From SLSG01 sp964477035 (GTDB lineage Bacteria > Bacteroidota > Bacteroidia > Bacteroidales > UBA7960), in assembly GCA_964477035.1 (NCBI GenBank), contig CAYZCW010000006.1:62001-126000 (forward strand): a DNA stretch of 64,000 nt, given 5' to 3'. The notes under the pieces are model-generated. The model was not told the DNA's origin. It searched no databases and saw only the letters and a program-made list of their open reading frames with translations. This document shows, one piece after another, positions 7,822 to 15,781 of the stretch (position 1 is the first letter of the stretch; each line of letters opens with the position of its first letter). The translations under genes were made by a program, and so were the position numbers.

Positions 7822-8802
7822 ATGACACACATCAGACAAATCGCCCTGCTGACCTCAGGAGGGGATTCCCCCGGCATGAACGCCGCCATCCGCGCGGTGG
7901 TCAAAGCCGCCATCCATTTCGGTTTCGAAGTGACGGGGGTGCTGAAAGGCTATCACGGGCTGATACATCGTGGGTTCCAGAGAATGGACCGCAAGGTGGT
8001 GAACAACATCATCCACCTGGGAGGCACCATCCTCAAGAGCGCACGCAGCGAGGAATTCCGGACAAGTGAGGGCCGCAGCAGGGCTTATCGGAATCTCAGG
8101 GATGCCGGCATCGATGCCCTGGTGGTGATCGGGGGAGACGGCACCTTTACCGGGGCCAGCCTCTTCGGCAAGGAATTCGATTTTCCGGTGATCGGCCTGC
8201 CGGGAACCATTGATAATGACCTCTACGGCACCGACTACACCATTGGTTATGATACAGCCGTGAATACGGTGGTAGAGGCCGTGGACCGCATCAGGGACAC
8301 GGCCCACTCACACGACCGCATCTTCATCGTGGAGGTCATGGGACGGGATGCCGGCTTCATTGCCCTGCGCAGCGGCATGGCCAGCGGGGCAGAGAAGATC
8401 CTTATCCCGGAGAAGAAGACCTATGTGGATGAATTGCTCGAAGCCCTGAAGAAAAGGTGGTGGGATGAGGACCAGTCGGCCATTGTCATCGTGGCCGAAG
8501 GGTCTGATTATGGCGGGGCCATGGAGGTTGAAAAACTCATCAACCGGCACCATCCTGGCTACGATACCCGGGTGTCCATTCTGGGACACATCCAACGGGG
8601 TGGATCCCCCTCTGCCTTCGACCGGGTTCTGGCCGGTGGGCTGGGCTATCAAGCCGTAAAGGGGCTTGCCGAAGGCAAAAGGGATGTCATGGTGGGTTCG
8701 GTAAACCGGCAGATCGTGTTCACCTCCCTGGGGCAGTCGGTCAAGCACCACAAGGGTTTCAACACCGAACTCAAAGCCATTGCCGAGATTCTCTCGGCCT
8801 GA
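7822..8802 (+). CDS. pfkA: ATP-dependent 6-phosphofructokinase
   Basis: 326 residues, the usual length for bacterial PfkA. It phosphorylates fructose-6-phosphate to fructose-1,6-bisphosphate in glycolysis (cytosol). Visible motifs: SGGDSPGMNAAIR, GGDGTFTGA, GLPGTIDNDLYGTD with catalytic Asp131, VEVMGRDAGF and GHIQRGGSP. Gly107 (GGDG) and Gly128 (PGTIDND) are the residues of ATP-using enzymes; pyrophosphate-dependent enzymes carry Asp and Lys there. The start at 7822 (MTHIRQ) follows ATAAGGA and agrees with the family N-terminus; the longer frame from 7717 adds 35 unrelated residues. It lies 89 bases before the trehalose synthase fusion and may be co-transcribed with it. Confidence 0.96.
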   Translation: MTHIRQIALLTSGGDSPGMNAAIRAVVKAAIHFGFEVTGVLKGYHGLIHRGFQRMDRKVVNNIIHLGGTILKSARSEEFRTSEGRSRAYRNLRDAGIDALVVIGGDGTFTGASLFGKEFDFPVIGLPGTIDNDLYGTDYTIGYDTAVNTVVEAVDRIRDTAHSHDRIFIVEVMGRDAGFIALRSGMASGAEKILIPEKKTYVDELLEALKKRWWDEDQSAIVIVAEGSDYGGAMEVEKLINRHHPGYDTRVSILGHIQRGGSPSAFDRVLAGGLGYQAVKGLAEGKRDVMVGSVNRQIVFTSLGQSVKHHKGFNTELKAIAEILSA

Positions 8803-8814
8803 GGGGAGGGTTTT

Positions 8815-8837
8815 CCTGCCGGGGCCTGCCGGGCAGG
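8815..8837. repeat. CCTGCC/GGCAGG palindromic element between pfkA and treS
   Basis: CCTGCC occurs at 8815-8820 and 8825-8830, followed by GGCAGG at 8832-8837, giving alternative hairpins. No T-run follows, so an intrinsic terminator is not obvious. It is related to the GCCTGCCGG inverted repeat at 7682-7739 and 40830-40853. Confidence 0.45.
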
Positions 8838-8891
8838 TAGGTTCATCCCATTTCTTTTGTCAGCCGTTCAACCAAAGATAATCATTAAACC

Positions 8892-11800
8892 ATGCATACC
8901 CATTCCGGCGGCGACAGCCGCAACCCCCTTTGGTATAAGGATGCCGTCATTTACCAGGTCCACGTCCGCTCATTCTTTGACAGCAACGGGGATGGCATCG
9001 GGGATTTCCGCGGGCTGATCCAGAAACTGGACTATATTCAGAACCTGGGTGTCAATACCCTCTGGCTGCTGCCTTTTTACCCCTCTCCCCTGAAGGACGG
9101 GGGCTACGACATAGCCGATTTTACCGGCATCCATCCGGACTATGGCACGCTGGCGGACTTCAGACGGTTTGTAAAGGAAGCGCACCGGCGCGGTCTGCGC
9201 ATCATCACTGAACTGGTACTCAACCATACCAGTTCACAGCACAAATGGTTCCGGCGCGCCAGGGCAGCCAAACCGGGAAGCACTTACCGGAACTACTATG
9301 TATGGAGTGACACCCCGGACAAATACAAGGACGCCCGCATCATCTTCCAGGACTTTGAAGTGTCGAACTGGACCTACGATCATGTGGCGGAGGCCTATTA
9401 CTGGCATCGTTTCTATTCCCACCAGCCCGACCTGAATTTCGAAAACCCGGCAGTGCAGAAAGAGGTATTCAAGGTGCTTGACTTCTGGTTCCGGGCCGGA
9501 GTGGACGGGTTCCGGCTGGACGCCGTTCCTTACCTTTTTGAAGCTGAAGGCACCAACTGCGAGAACCTGCCGGAAACACACGACTTTTTAAAGAAGCTGC
9601 GCCACTATGTGGACACCCACTATGAGGACAAGCTCCTGCTGGCCGAAGCCAACCAGTGGCCCAATGATGCCTCCGACTATTTCGGAGAGGGAGATGAATG
9701 CCATATGGCCTTTCATTTTCCGCTCATGCCCCGCCTGTATATGGCACTGCAAATGGAGGACCGCTTTCCGGTCGTGGACATTCTTGAACAGACCCCCCGG
9801 ATACCGGATAACTGCCAATGGGCCATTTTTCTGCGCAACCACGACGAGCTCACCCTGGAAATGGTGTCGGATGAGGAGCGGGACTTCATGTACAAGACCT
9901 TCGCCAGGGACCCCCGGAAGCGGGTCAATGTGGGCATCCGCCGGAGGCTGTTTCCCTTGTTCGGGGGAAACCTGCGCAACATCGAGCTATTGAACTTCCT
10001 GCTTTTTTCCATGCCAGGCACCCCCATTGTGTACTACGGGGATGAGATCGGCATGGGGGATAATTACTATCTGGGTGACCGCGACGGGGTGCGTACCCCC
10101 ATGCAATGGTCGCCCGACAAGAATGCGGGTTTTTCCACCGCAGACCCTCAGCGGTTGTTTCTGCCGGTGATCATTGATCACCACCACCACTATACGACCG
10201 TAAATGTGGAAAACCAGGAGCGAAATCCTTCATCCTTTCTTTGGTGGACCCGCAGGGTGATTGCCAAAAGAAAGCAGTACAAGGCATTCGGGAACGGAAT
10301 CATTCGTTTTGTGAACACCTCCAATCCCAAGGTGCTTGCCTTCGTGCGGGAACACGGGGAGGAAACCATCCTTGTCGTGGTCAACCTATCGCGTTACTCC
10401 CAGCATGCCGAACTGGATCTGCATGAATACGCCGGTTCGGTGCCTATGGAGCTGTTCAGCCGGAACGACTTTCCGATCATTGCGGCAGAGCCCTGGCCCC
10501 TGTCCATGCAATTCAAGAATTATTTCTGGCTGTTGCTGCGCAAACCCGGCAAGGAGCTGCTGCCGCAGCCGAGGAGTCTGGGGATGCCCGACCTGGAACC
10601 GGGGCAGTGGGACACCATGGCCCGCCCCCTGCAGGATGCGGTCATGGGACTGCTGCATGATTACATCATTCGCAGCCAATGGTTCCGTGGCAATGCCAGG
10701 AAAATCAGGGGGTTGAACCTGTTGGACCGCTTTACGGTCGGCCTGCATAAGCGCACGGCCCATCTGTTTTTGGTGCAGCTGGACATGATTGAAAGCAATA
10801 AGGACATGTTCCTGATGCCGGTGGCCCTGGCCCGTAACGCCCGGGCAGCGGAGGTAAAGGCCCGGTTCCCGGAATCCGTCATCGCCCCGGTTCGCTATGC
10901 CGGGGAGGAGGCCCTTCTTTTTGATGCCGTGGTGGACAACGAACTGCTGGAGTCCCTGTTTGCCCTGATCAGCAAGAGGGCCAAGCTGAAAGGCCTGCAT
11001 GGGGAAATGGAGGGCTCCTCGGGAAGCAGGCTCAGGCAGTTATTGGTTGGGAATCCCGACCTGAAGGCCCATGTGCTGGCTTCCAAGCGGTCCAATACCT
11101 CCATCTCCATGGGGGACAAATGCTTCTTTAAAATCTACCGCAACCCGGAGGAGGGGGAAAACCCGGATGTGGAGGTGCTGAAAAACCTGACGCGGCATAC
11201 GTCATTTACCAATATTTCTCCTTATGCGGGCCGGCTGGACTACCGCAGGCCGGGTTCCGAAGAAACCTCCCTGTCGTTGCTGGCCGACTTCATTCCCAAC
11301 GTGGGCAATGCCTGGGAGATGACCCAGACAGCCATAGAAGACTTCTTCGACAGGGTACTCAGCGGTCAGGGCGATGCGGACCCCAGGACCGGGGATGGGG
11401 GACGGACCCCTGACCGGTTGATTGGGGAATATTTCCTGGAGATGGTCCGCCTGCTGGGGCAGCGGACCGCGGAAATGCACCTGGCCCTTTCAGAGCTGTC
11501 CGCAGTGGATGGGTTCAGGCCCGAACCTTTCTCCCTGCTGTACCAGAAATCGCTTTACCAGTCGTTCAGGTCGTTCACCAGGCGGTCGTTTGCAGCGATC
11601 CGGGGACAGGCCGGCAGACTGGATCCCTTAAAGAAGGAGGGGCTGGAGGAAGTGCTCGGGCTGGAGGAAGGGTTCCTGAACCTTGCTCAAAAGATATTGG
11701 AACGCAAAAAGTTGCCGGCTCTCAAGACGCGTATCCATGGCAACTTCAAGCTGGACAAGTTGCTGTTTACCGGCAGGGATTTCATCATCACCGATTTCGA

Positions 11801-12197
11801 AGGCGAGGTGGAGCACCCCTTAAGCGTCAGAAAGCTGCGGCACTCTCCGCTGAAAGACGTGGCTTCCTTGTTGGGTTCCTTTCATTTTGCCATCAGCAAA
11901 GGGCAGCTGTACCGGAGGGAGTTCCTCCCGGCCCGGAACGGGACCTTGCATGCCCTGGTGGAGCAGTGGCATGAGAGGGTTTCGTCGGTGTTTCTGGAGG
12001 GGTATATGCCGGTCATGGCAGGCCGGGGCGTTGTGCCGGACGAAGCCGGACAGGCCGGTGATCTCCTGCAATTGTTCCTCCTGGAGAAAGCCATAGAAGA
12101 GCTCCGCCTGTTCCTATTCTCCGACCCGGGATCCCTGGTCATTCCCATCCATGCCCTGCAGCGGGTGTGGAACAGAATGGGAGAAAACAGCCAATAG
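8892..12197 (+). CDS. treS: Trehalose synthase (GH13) fused to maltokinase-like domain
   Basis: 1101 residues. The N-terminal part (about 1-545) is a GH13 trehalose synthase that interconverts maltose and trehalose: catalytic Asp210 in GFRLDAVPYL, Glu252 in LLAEANQWP, Asp318 in LRNHDELT. The C-terminal part (about 590-1101) is a maltokinase-like domain of the TreS-Mak type, which would make maltose-1-phosphate from maltose and ATP. It keeps GDKCFFKIYR and TDFEGE, but its catalytic loop reads HGNFKLDKLL. The expected catalytic Asp is Asn951 and the metal-binding Gln is Lys956, so kinase activity is uncertain. The gene is 6 bases upstream of treZ and likely in one operon. No GlgE, the usual user of maltose-1-phosphate, is in this window. 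Confidence 0.92.
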   Translation: MHTHSGGDSRNPLWYKDAVIYQVHVRSFFDSNGDGIGDFRGLIQKLDYIQNLGVNTLWLLPFYPSPLKDGGYDIADFTGIHPDYGTLADFRRFVKEAHRRGLRIITELVLNHTSSQHKWFRRARAAKPGSTYRNYYVWSDTPDKYKDARIIFQDFEVSNWTYDHVAEAYYWHRFYSHQPDLNFENPAVQKEVFKVLDFWFRAGVDGFRLDAVPYLFEAEGTNCENLPETHDFLKKLRHYVDTHYEDKLLLAEANQWPNDASDYFGEGDECHMAFHFPLMPRLYMALQMEDRFPVVDILEQTPRIPDNCQWAIFLRNHDELTLEMVSDEERDFMYKTFARDPRKRVNVGIRRRLFPLFGGNLRNIELLNFLLFSMPGTPIVYYGDEIGMGDNYYLGDRDGVRTPMQWSPDKNAGFSTADPQRLFLPVIIDHHHHYTTVNVENQERNPSSFLWWTRRVIAKRKQYKAFGNGIIRFVNTSNPKVLAFVREHGEETILVVVNLSRYSQHAELDLHEYAGSVPMELFSRNDFPIIAAEPWPLSMQFKNYFWLLLRKPGKELLPQPRSLGMPDLEPGQWDTMARPLQDAVMGLLHDYIIRSQWFRGNARKIRGLNLLDRFTVGLHKRTAHLFLVQLDMIESNKDMFLMPVALARNARAAEVKARFPESVIAPVRYAGEEALLFDAVVDNELLESLFALISKRAKLKGLHGEMEGSSGSRLRQLLVGNPDLKAHVLASKRSNTSISMGDKCFFKIYRNPEEGENPDVEVLKNLTRHTSFTNISPYAGRLDYRRPGSEETSLSLLADFIPNVGNAWEMTQTAIEDFFDRVLSGQGDADPRTGDGGRTPDRLIGEYFLEMVRLLGQRTAEMHLALSELSAVDGFRPEPFSLLYQKSLYQSFRSFTRRSFAAIRGQAGRLDPLKKEGLEEVLGLEEGFLNLAQKILERKKLPALKTRIHGNFKLDKLLFTGRDFIITDFEGEVEHPLSVRKLRHSPLKDVASLLGSFHFAISKGQLYRREFLPARNGTLHALVEQWHERVSSVFLEGYMPVMAGRGVVPDEAGQAGDLLQLFLLEKAIEELRLFLFSDPGSLVIPIHALQRVWNRMGENSQ

Positions 12198-12203
12198 CCA
12201 GCC
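12188..12203 (+). repeat. Short CCAATAGCCA copy at the treS/treZ junction
   Basis: AGCCAATAGCCAGCC supplies the treS stop codon (TAG) and ends directly at the treZ ATG. It matches the unit of the longer repeats at 5738-5865 and 44641-44711, which also end just before start codons. Confidence 0.45.
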
Positions 12204-14072
12204 ATGAAGCGGACCGTAAACAGGCGGATCCTGGGCATCAACTTTTCCCCTGGGGGCATTGCGGAAGCGCTGGTCTGGGCACCCTGGGCCGGATCGGTGT
12301 CCGTGGCATTCGAATGGCGCGGGACCCTGCCCATGACCCCCCTGCCCGGCGGGTACTGGCATGCTGCATGCCCTGGGGTCCGGCACGGAGACCGCTACCA
12401 CTTCCTGCTGGACGGCCGGACGTCCCTTCCCGACCCGGCCTCCCTCTGGCAGCCGGAAGGGGTTCACGGGCCTTCTGCCTGTTTCGACCTGGGGAGGCTT
12501 CACAGGCTCCACCTTGACAACTGGAAGGGAATCCCTTCAGACCGGCTGATCCTTTATGAACTGCATGTGGGTGTGTCTTCGGCGGAGGGAACCTTTGCGG
12601 GGCTGGATAAGAGACTGGATCATCTGGCGGATCTGGGTGTCACCATGATCGAGCTGATGCCGGTGGGTCAATTCCCCGGCCGCCGCAACTGGGGCTATGA
12701 CGGGGTGTTTCCTTTTGCCGTGCAGAACACGTATGGGGGGGCGGAGGAACTGGCGAAGCTGGTGGCCGCCTGCCACCGGAGGGGCATGGGGGTGATGCTG
12801 GATGTGGTGTACAACCACCTGGGCCCCGAAGGCAATGTGCTGCCACAGTTCGGTCCCTGGCACGCCAGGGGAAAGGGAACCCCCTGGGGCAGGGCCATCA
12901 ACTTCGATGGCCCCTCCAGCGAGGGAGTCCGCCGCTATTACCTGGAAAACGCCCTGATGTGGCTGCGGGATTTTGACATGGACGGGCTGCGCCTGGATGC
13001 GGTGCATGCCATCAGAGACCATGGGCCCCTGCATTTTCTTCAGGAACTCAGGCAGGAGGCGGACCGTCTGTCAGAAAAAACGGGCAGGGATTACCTGCTG
13101 GTGGCGGAGACGGCAGCGCCCGGCATGCATTATGCCCTGCCTCCCGGAGAGGGGGGGATGGGCCTGGATGCCATCTGGTACGATGACTTTCATCATGCAG
13201 TGCATGCGCTGTTGACAGGGGAAAGGCACGGATACTACCGTGATTACGGCAGCATGGACCGGCTCGTGCAGGTCGCCGGAAAGGCCACATGCCCCATTGC
13301 AGAAGAGCCTGTCCCGGGAAAGACGGTCCCGCTGTCTGTCCCTGCCCGGCGGGTGGTTGTGTCTCTGCAGAACCACGACCAGGTAGGCAACCGTCCGGGT
13401 GGCGAACGCCTCACCGCCCTTCTCCCATTCGAAGCCCTCAAGCTGGCTGCCGGCCTCCTGTTGCTCAGCCCCTTCACGCCCCTGTTGTTTATGGGGGAGG
13501 AGTACGGGGAGGAAAAACCGTTTCTGTTTTTTACCGATTACAGCGACCCGCTCGTGACCGACCGCATGCAAAAGGGGCGCCGGCGGGAAATGTCCGGGCC
13601 TGGCAGGGCAGGTAAAGCGCCTGACCCGCAATCAGCGGAAAGCTTTCTTCGATCCATCCCGGATCCGTCTGCAGGAAAGGAGGGCAGGAAGCGGCCATTG
13701 TTTTCCTGGTACCGGGAGCTGATCCGGCTGCGCAAGCGTTACCTGCTGCCGGGCAGGCAAAGCTGGAAGGCGGGGCAAGGATCGTTTCATGCCTCCTTGC
13801 TGATGTCCTGGCATGCGGAAGGCCACCACCTCCTGGCCGCCGCGAATTGTTCGGAGGAACCGGGCCTGGTCAGGCTGCCCCCGGACATGGCTTTGCCCCG
13901 GCTGCTTCTTTTTTCCGCCCATGCACGCTGGGGGGGACCCCAGAAGGACGGATTGTCCCCCCTGGGGCAGGATGCCTCCGGCAAGCCCTGTCTTCACCTG
14001 CCCGGTCAAACCTTTGTCCTGATGCTGGCCGGGCCGGAAGGCGGACTTCCGGGAAATTCCGGTATTTTTTAG
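12204..14072 (+). CDS. treZ: Malto-oligosyltrehalose trehalohydrolase-like GH13 enzyme
   Basis: 622 residues with an N-terminal beta-sandwich (about 1-100) and a GH13 barrel. Catalytic residues: Asp265 in DGLRLDAVHAI, Glu302 in LLVAETAAPG, Asp392 in LQNHDQVGNR. The segments YDDFHHAVHALLTGE and NHDQVGNRPGGERL are hallmarks of TreZ, which releases trehalose from malto-oligosyltrehalose. The usual partner TreY is not in this window, so either it lies elsewhere or the substrate differs. The gene starts 6 bases after treS within a CCAATAGCCA repeat copy, with no clear Shine-Dalgarno. It ends immediately before the -7 box of the next gene. Confidence 0.87.
   Translation: MKRTVNRRILGINFSPGGIAEALVWAPWAGSVSVAFEWRGTLPMTPLPGGYWHAACPGVRHGDRYHFLLDGRTSLPDPASLWQPEGVHGPSACFDLGRLHRLHLDNWKGIPSDRLILYELHVGVSSAEGTFAGLDKRLDHLADLGVTMIELMPVGQFPGRRNWGYDGVFPFAVQNTYGGAEELAKLVAACHRRGMGVMLDVVYNHLGPEGNVLPQFGPWHARGKGTPWGRAINFDGPSSEGVRRYYLENALMWLRDFDMDGLRLDAVHAIRDHGPLHFLQELRQEADRLSEKTGRDYLLVAETAAPGMHYALPPGEGGMGLDAIWYDDFHHAVHALLTGERHGYYRDYGSMDRLVQVAGKATCPIAEEPVPGKTVPLSVPARRVVVSLQNHDQVGNRPGGERLTALLPFEALKLAAGLLLLSPFTPLLFMGEEYGEEKPFLFFTDYSDPLVTDRMQKGRRREMSGPGRAGKAPDPQSAESFLRSIPDPSAGKEGRKRPLFSWYRELIRLRKRYLLPGRQSWKAGQGSFHASLLMSWHAEGHHLLAAANCSEEPGLVRLPPDMALPRLLLFSAHARWGGPQKDGLSPLGQDASGKPCLHLPGQTFVLMLAGPEGGLPGNSGIF
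14034..14070 (+). terminator. Possible terminator at the end of treZ
   Basis: Within the treZ 3' end, CCGGAAG-GCGGA-CTTCCGG (14034-14052) forms a perfect 7-bp stem. A TATTTTTT run (14063-14070) follows after 10 bases, next to the stop codon. The gap before the T-run makes this weak. Confidence 0.3.
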
Positions 14073-14080
14073 TATATTTG
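14073..14080 (+). promoter_or_regulatory. Candidate -7 element for the mutase-OtsB/GH65/OtsA genes
   Basis: TATATTTG matches TAnnTTTG exactly and starts on the base after the treZ stop. Transcription would give a leader of about 65 bases to the ATG at 14153, so the second half of the island may have its own promoter. Confidence 0.45.
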
Positions 14081-14152
14081 TATGAATCCCAAATAAGAAA
14101 AAATATTTCATCGACCTGTGTGTCGGAATATTGGATTAAAAACAAAATAGGA

Positions 14153-15736
14153 ATGAGTGTCAAGGAAGGAAGGGCCCGGCAGTCCGGATCCGGCAAACGG
14201 CCCGTTGAGGCCCTGGTCTTCGACCTGGACGGGGTCCTTACCCGGACCAGGGAAACCCACAGGCGCGCCTGGAAGGAGTTGTTCTCCTGGTACTTTGAAC
14301 AACAGGGACAGTCCGGTGAGCGTCCCTTGTCCGACGGGGATTATGACCGATTTATAGACGGCCGGCCCCGCTGCGAGGGCGTCCGTTGCTTTCTGGAGAG
14401 CCGTCAGATTTCTCTCCCCTACGGGCATGAGGACGATGCGCCCGGTACGGGCAGCATTTGTGCCCTGGGCAATAAAAAGAATGAACTGTTCCACCGGGTT
14501 CTGGAAGAGAAAGGCGTGCGCGTCTATCAGGATGCGGTGGACCGGCTGAAGGACTGGCGCCGGCGGGGACTGAAAACCGCCGTGGTCTCTTCCAGCAGGA
14601 ATTGCCAGAGGGTCATGGAGGTTGCCGGCATTGACCACCTGTTCGACGTACGCGTGGACGGGCTGGTCGCTGCAGACCTGGGTCTCAAGGGAAAACCCAA
14701 TCCGGACATTTTCACGGAAGCCGTCCGCCGCCTGGGAGTCAGTCCGTTGAACGCCGTGGTTTTCGAGGACGCCATCTCCGGGGTGCGCGCCGGGCAGAAC
14801 GGCTTTTTCGCTCTGGTGGTGGGCGTGGCACGGTTCGGCAACAAAGAGGGCTTGCTGAAACAGGGGGCGGACATTTGCATCCCTGCTTTTGACGGGTTTG
14901 ATCTGTGGGACCCGGCCCTGCAGCAGGAATGGTTTGCCTTGCAGGGGGAGCCCCTGTTCCCCGAAAACGAAGATTTCTGGAAACGCTTCAATAATGGCCG
15001 GCCGGTGGTTTTCCTGGATTACGACGGCACGCTCACGCCCATCGTCAGCAGGCCGGAGGACGCCATCCTGACGGATTCCATGAGGGACTCCCTGAAGGAA
15101 CTGGCCCGGCATTTTACCGTGGCCGTCGTGACCGGGCGGGACAAGGAGGACGTGGAACGGCTGGTCGGACTCGACGGGCTCATCTATGCGGGCAGTCACG
15201 GTTACATCATCAGCGGGCCGGACGGGCTGGAAATGGAGCATGAGCAGGGCCGGCGCCTCATTCCCGGGCTAAATGCCATGGAGGACAAGCTGAGGAAAAC
15301 CCTAAAGGAAAAAACGCATGGGGTGCAGATCGACCGGAAGCGCTACGCCATCGGGCTGCACTTCCGCAATGCCCGCCCCGGGGACGAAAAAGTGGTGTAC
15401 CGGGAGGCAGAGGCCGTGCTAAACGAATACGGGGGATTCAAACTGGGAGAAGGCAAGAAGATCCTGGAAGTGAAGCCGGACCTGGACTGGCATAAGGGGA
15501 AGGCGGTGCACTGGATCCTGGACAGGCTTGGGTTGTCCGGCCGGGACGACCGCATCCCGGTGTTCATCGGGGACGATATCACCGATGAAGACGCCTTCAG
15601 GGCGCTGCGCCGGGAGGGAATCGGCATCCTGGTGGGCGGGCACGGAAAACCCACGGCGGCCCGTTACGCCCTGAAAAACGTGTTCCAGGCAGAGGCTTTT
15701 TTCCGGGAACTGGTCCGCCGCTGCCATAACGGGTAG
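14153..15736 (+). CDS. otsB: Beta-phosphoglucomutase fused to trehalose-6-phosphate phosphatase
   Basis: 527 residues, two HAD-type enzymes in one chain. Residues about 18-265 are beta-phosphoglucomutase-like: nucleophile Asp24 and acid/base Asp26 in VFDLDGVL, KGKPNPDIF, FEDAISG. It would convert beta-glucose-1-phosphate to glucose-6-phosphate. Residues about 283-527 are an intact OtsB: LDYDGTL with Asp289 and Asp291, GDDITDEDAF (473-482). It would hydrolyse trehalose-6-phosphate to trehalose. The start at 14153 is preceded by AATAGGA and a leader promoter; the longer frame to 13847 overlaps treZ and is rejected. Domain order matches the first two thirds of mycobacterial OtsB1; the missing third, GH65, is the next gene. 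This is the only phosphatase in the island with complete catalytic motifs. Confidence 0.9.
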   Translation: MSVKEGRARQSGSGKRPVEALVFDLDGVLTRTRETHRRAWKELFSWYFEQQGQSGERPLSDGDYDRFIDGRPRCEGVRCFLESRQISLPYGHEDDAPGTGSICALGNKKNELFHRVLEEKGVRVYQDAVDRLKDWRRRGLKTAVVSSSRNCQRVMEVAGIDHLFDVRVDGLVAADLGLKGKPNPDIFTEAVRRLGVSPLNAVVFEDAISGVRAGQNGFFALVVGVARFGNKEGLLKQGADICIPAFDGFDLWDPALQQEWFALQGEPLFPENEDFWKRFNNGRPVVFLDYDGTLTPIVSRPEDAILTDSMRDSLKELARHFTVAVVTGRDKEDVERLVGLDGLIYAGSHGYIISGPDGLEMEHEQGRRLIPGLNAMEDKLRKTLKEKTHGVQIDRKRYAIGLHFRNARPGDEKVVYREAEAVLNEYGGFKLGEGKKILEVKPDLDWHKGKAVHWILDRLGLSGRDDRIPVFIGDDITDEDAFRALRREGIGILVGGHGKPTAARYALKNVFQAEAFFRELVRRCHNG

Positions 15737-15743
15737 TGCCGGG

Positions 15744-15765
15744 CGGACGGGTACAGGCCCGTCCG
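15744..15765. other. Perfect 8-bp hairpin between the mutase-OtsB and GH65 genes
   Basis: CGGACGGG (15744-15751), loop TACAGG, CCCGTCCG (15758-15765). An A-rich stretch follows, not a T-run, so it is not a standard + strand terminator. It could protect or separate message segments in the operon. Confidence 0.5.
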
Positions 15766-15781
15766 ACGAAAAAAAACAAAG

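Noticed and set aside
8873..8880. CAAAGATA, a minus-strand -7 match just before treS
   Set aside because: It points away from treS into pfkA and there is no minus-strand gene to serve. Likely chance.
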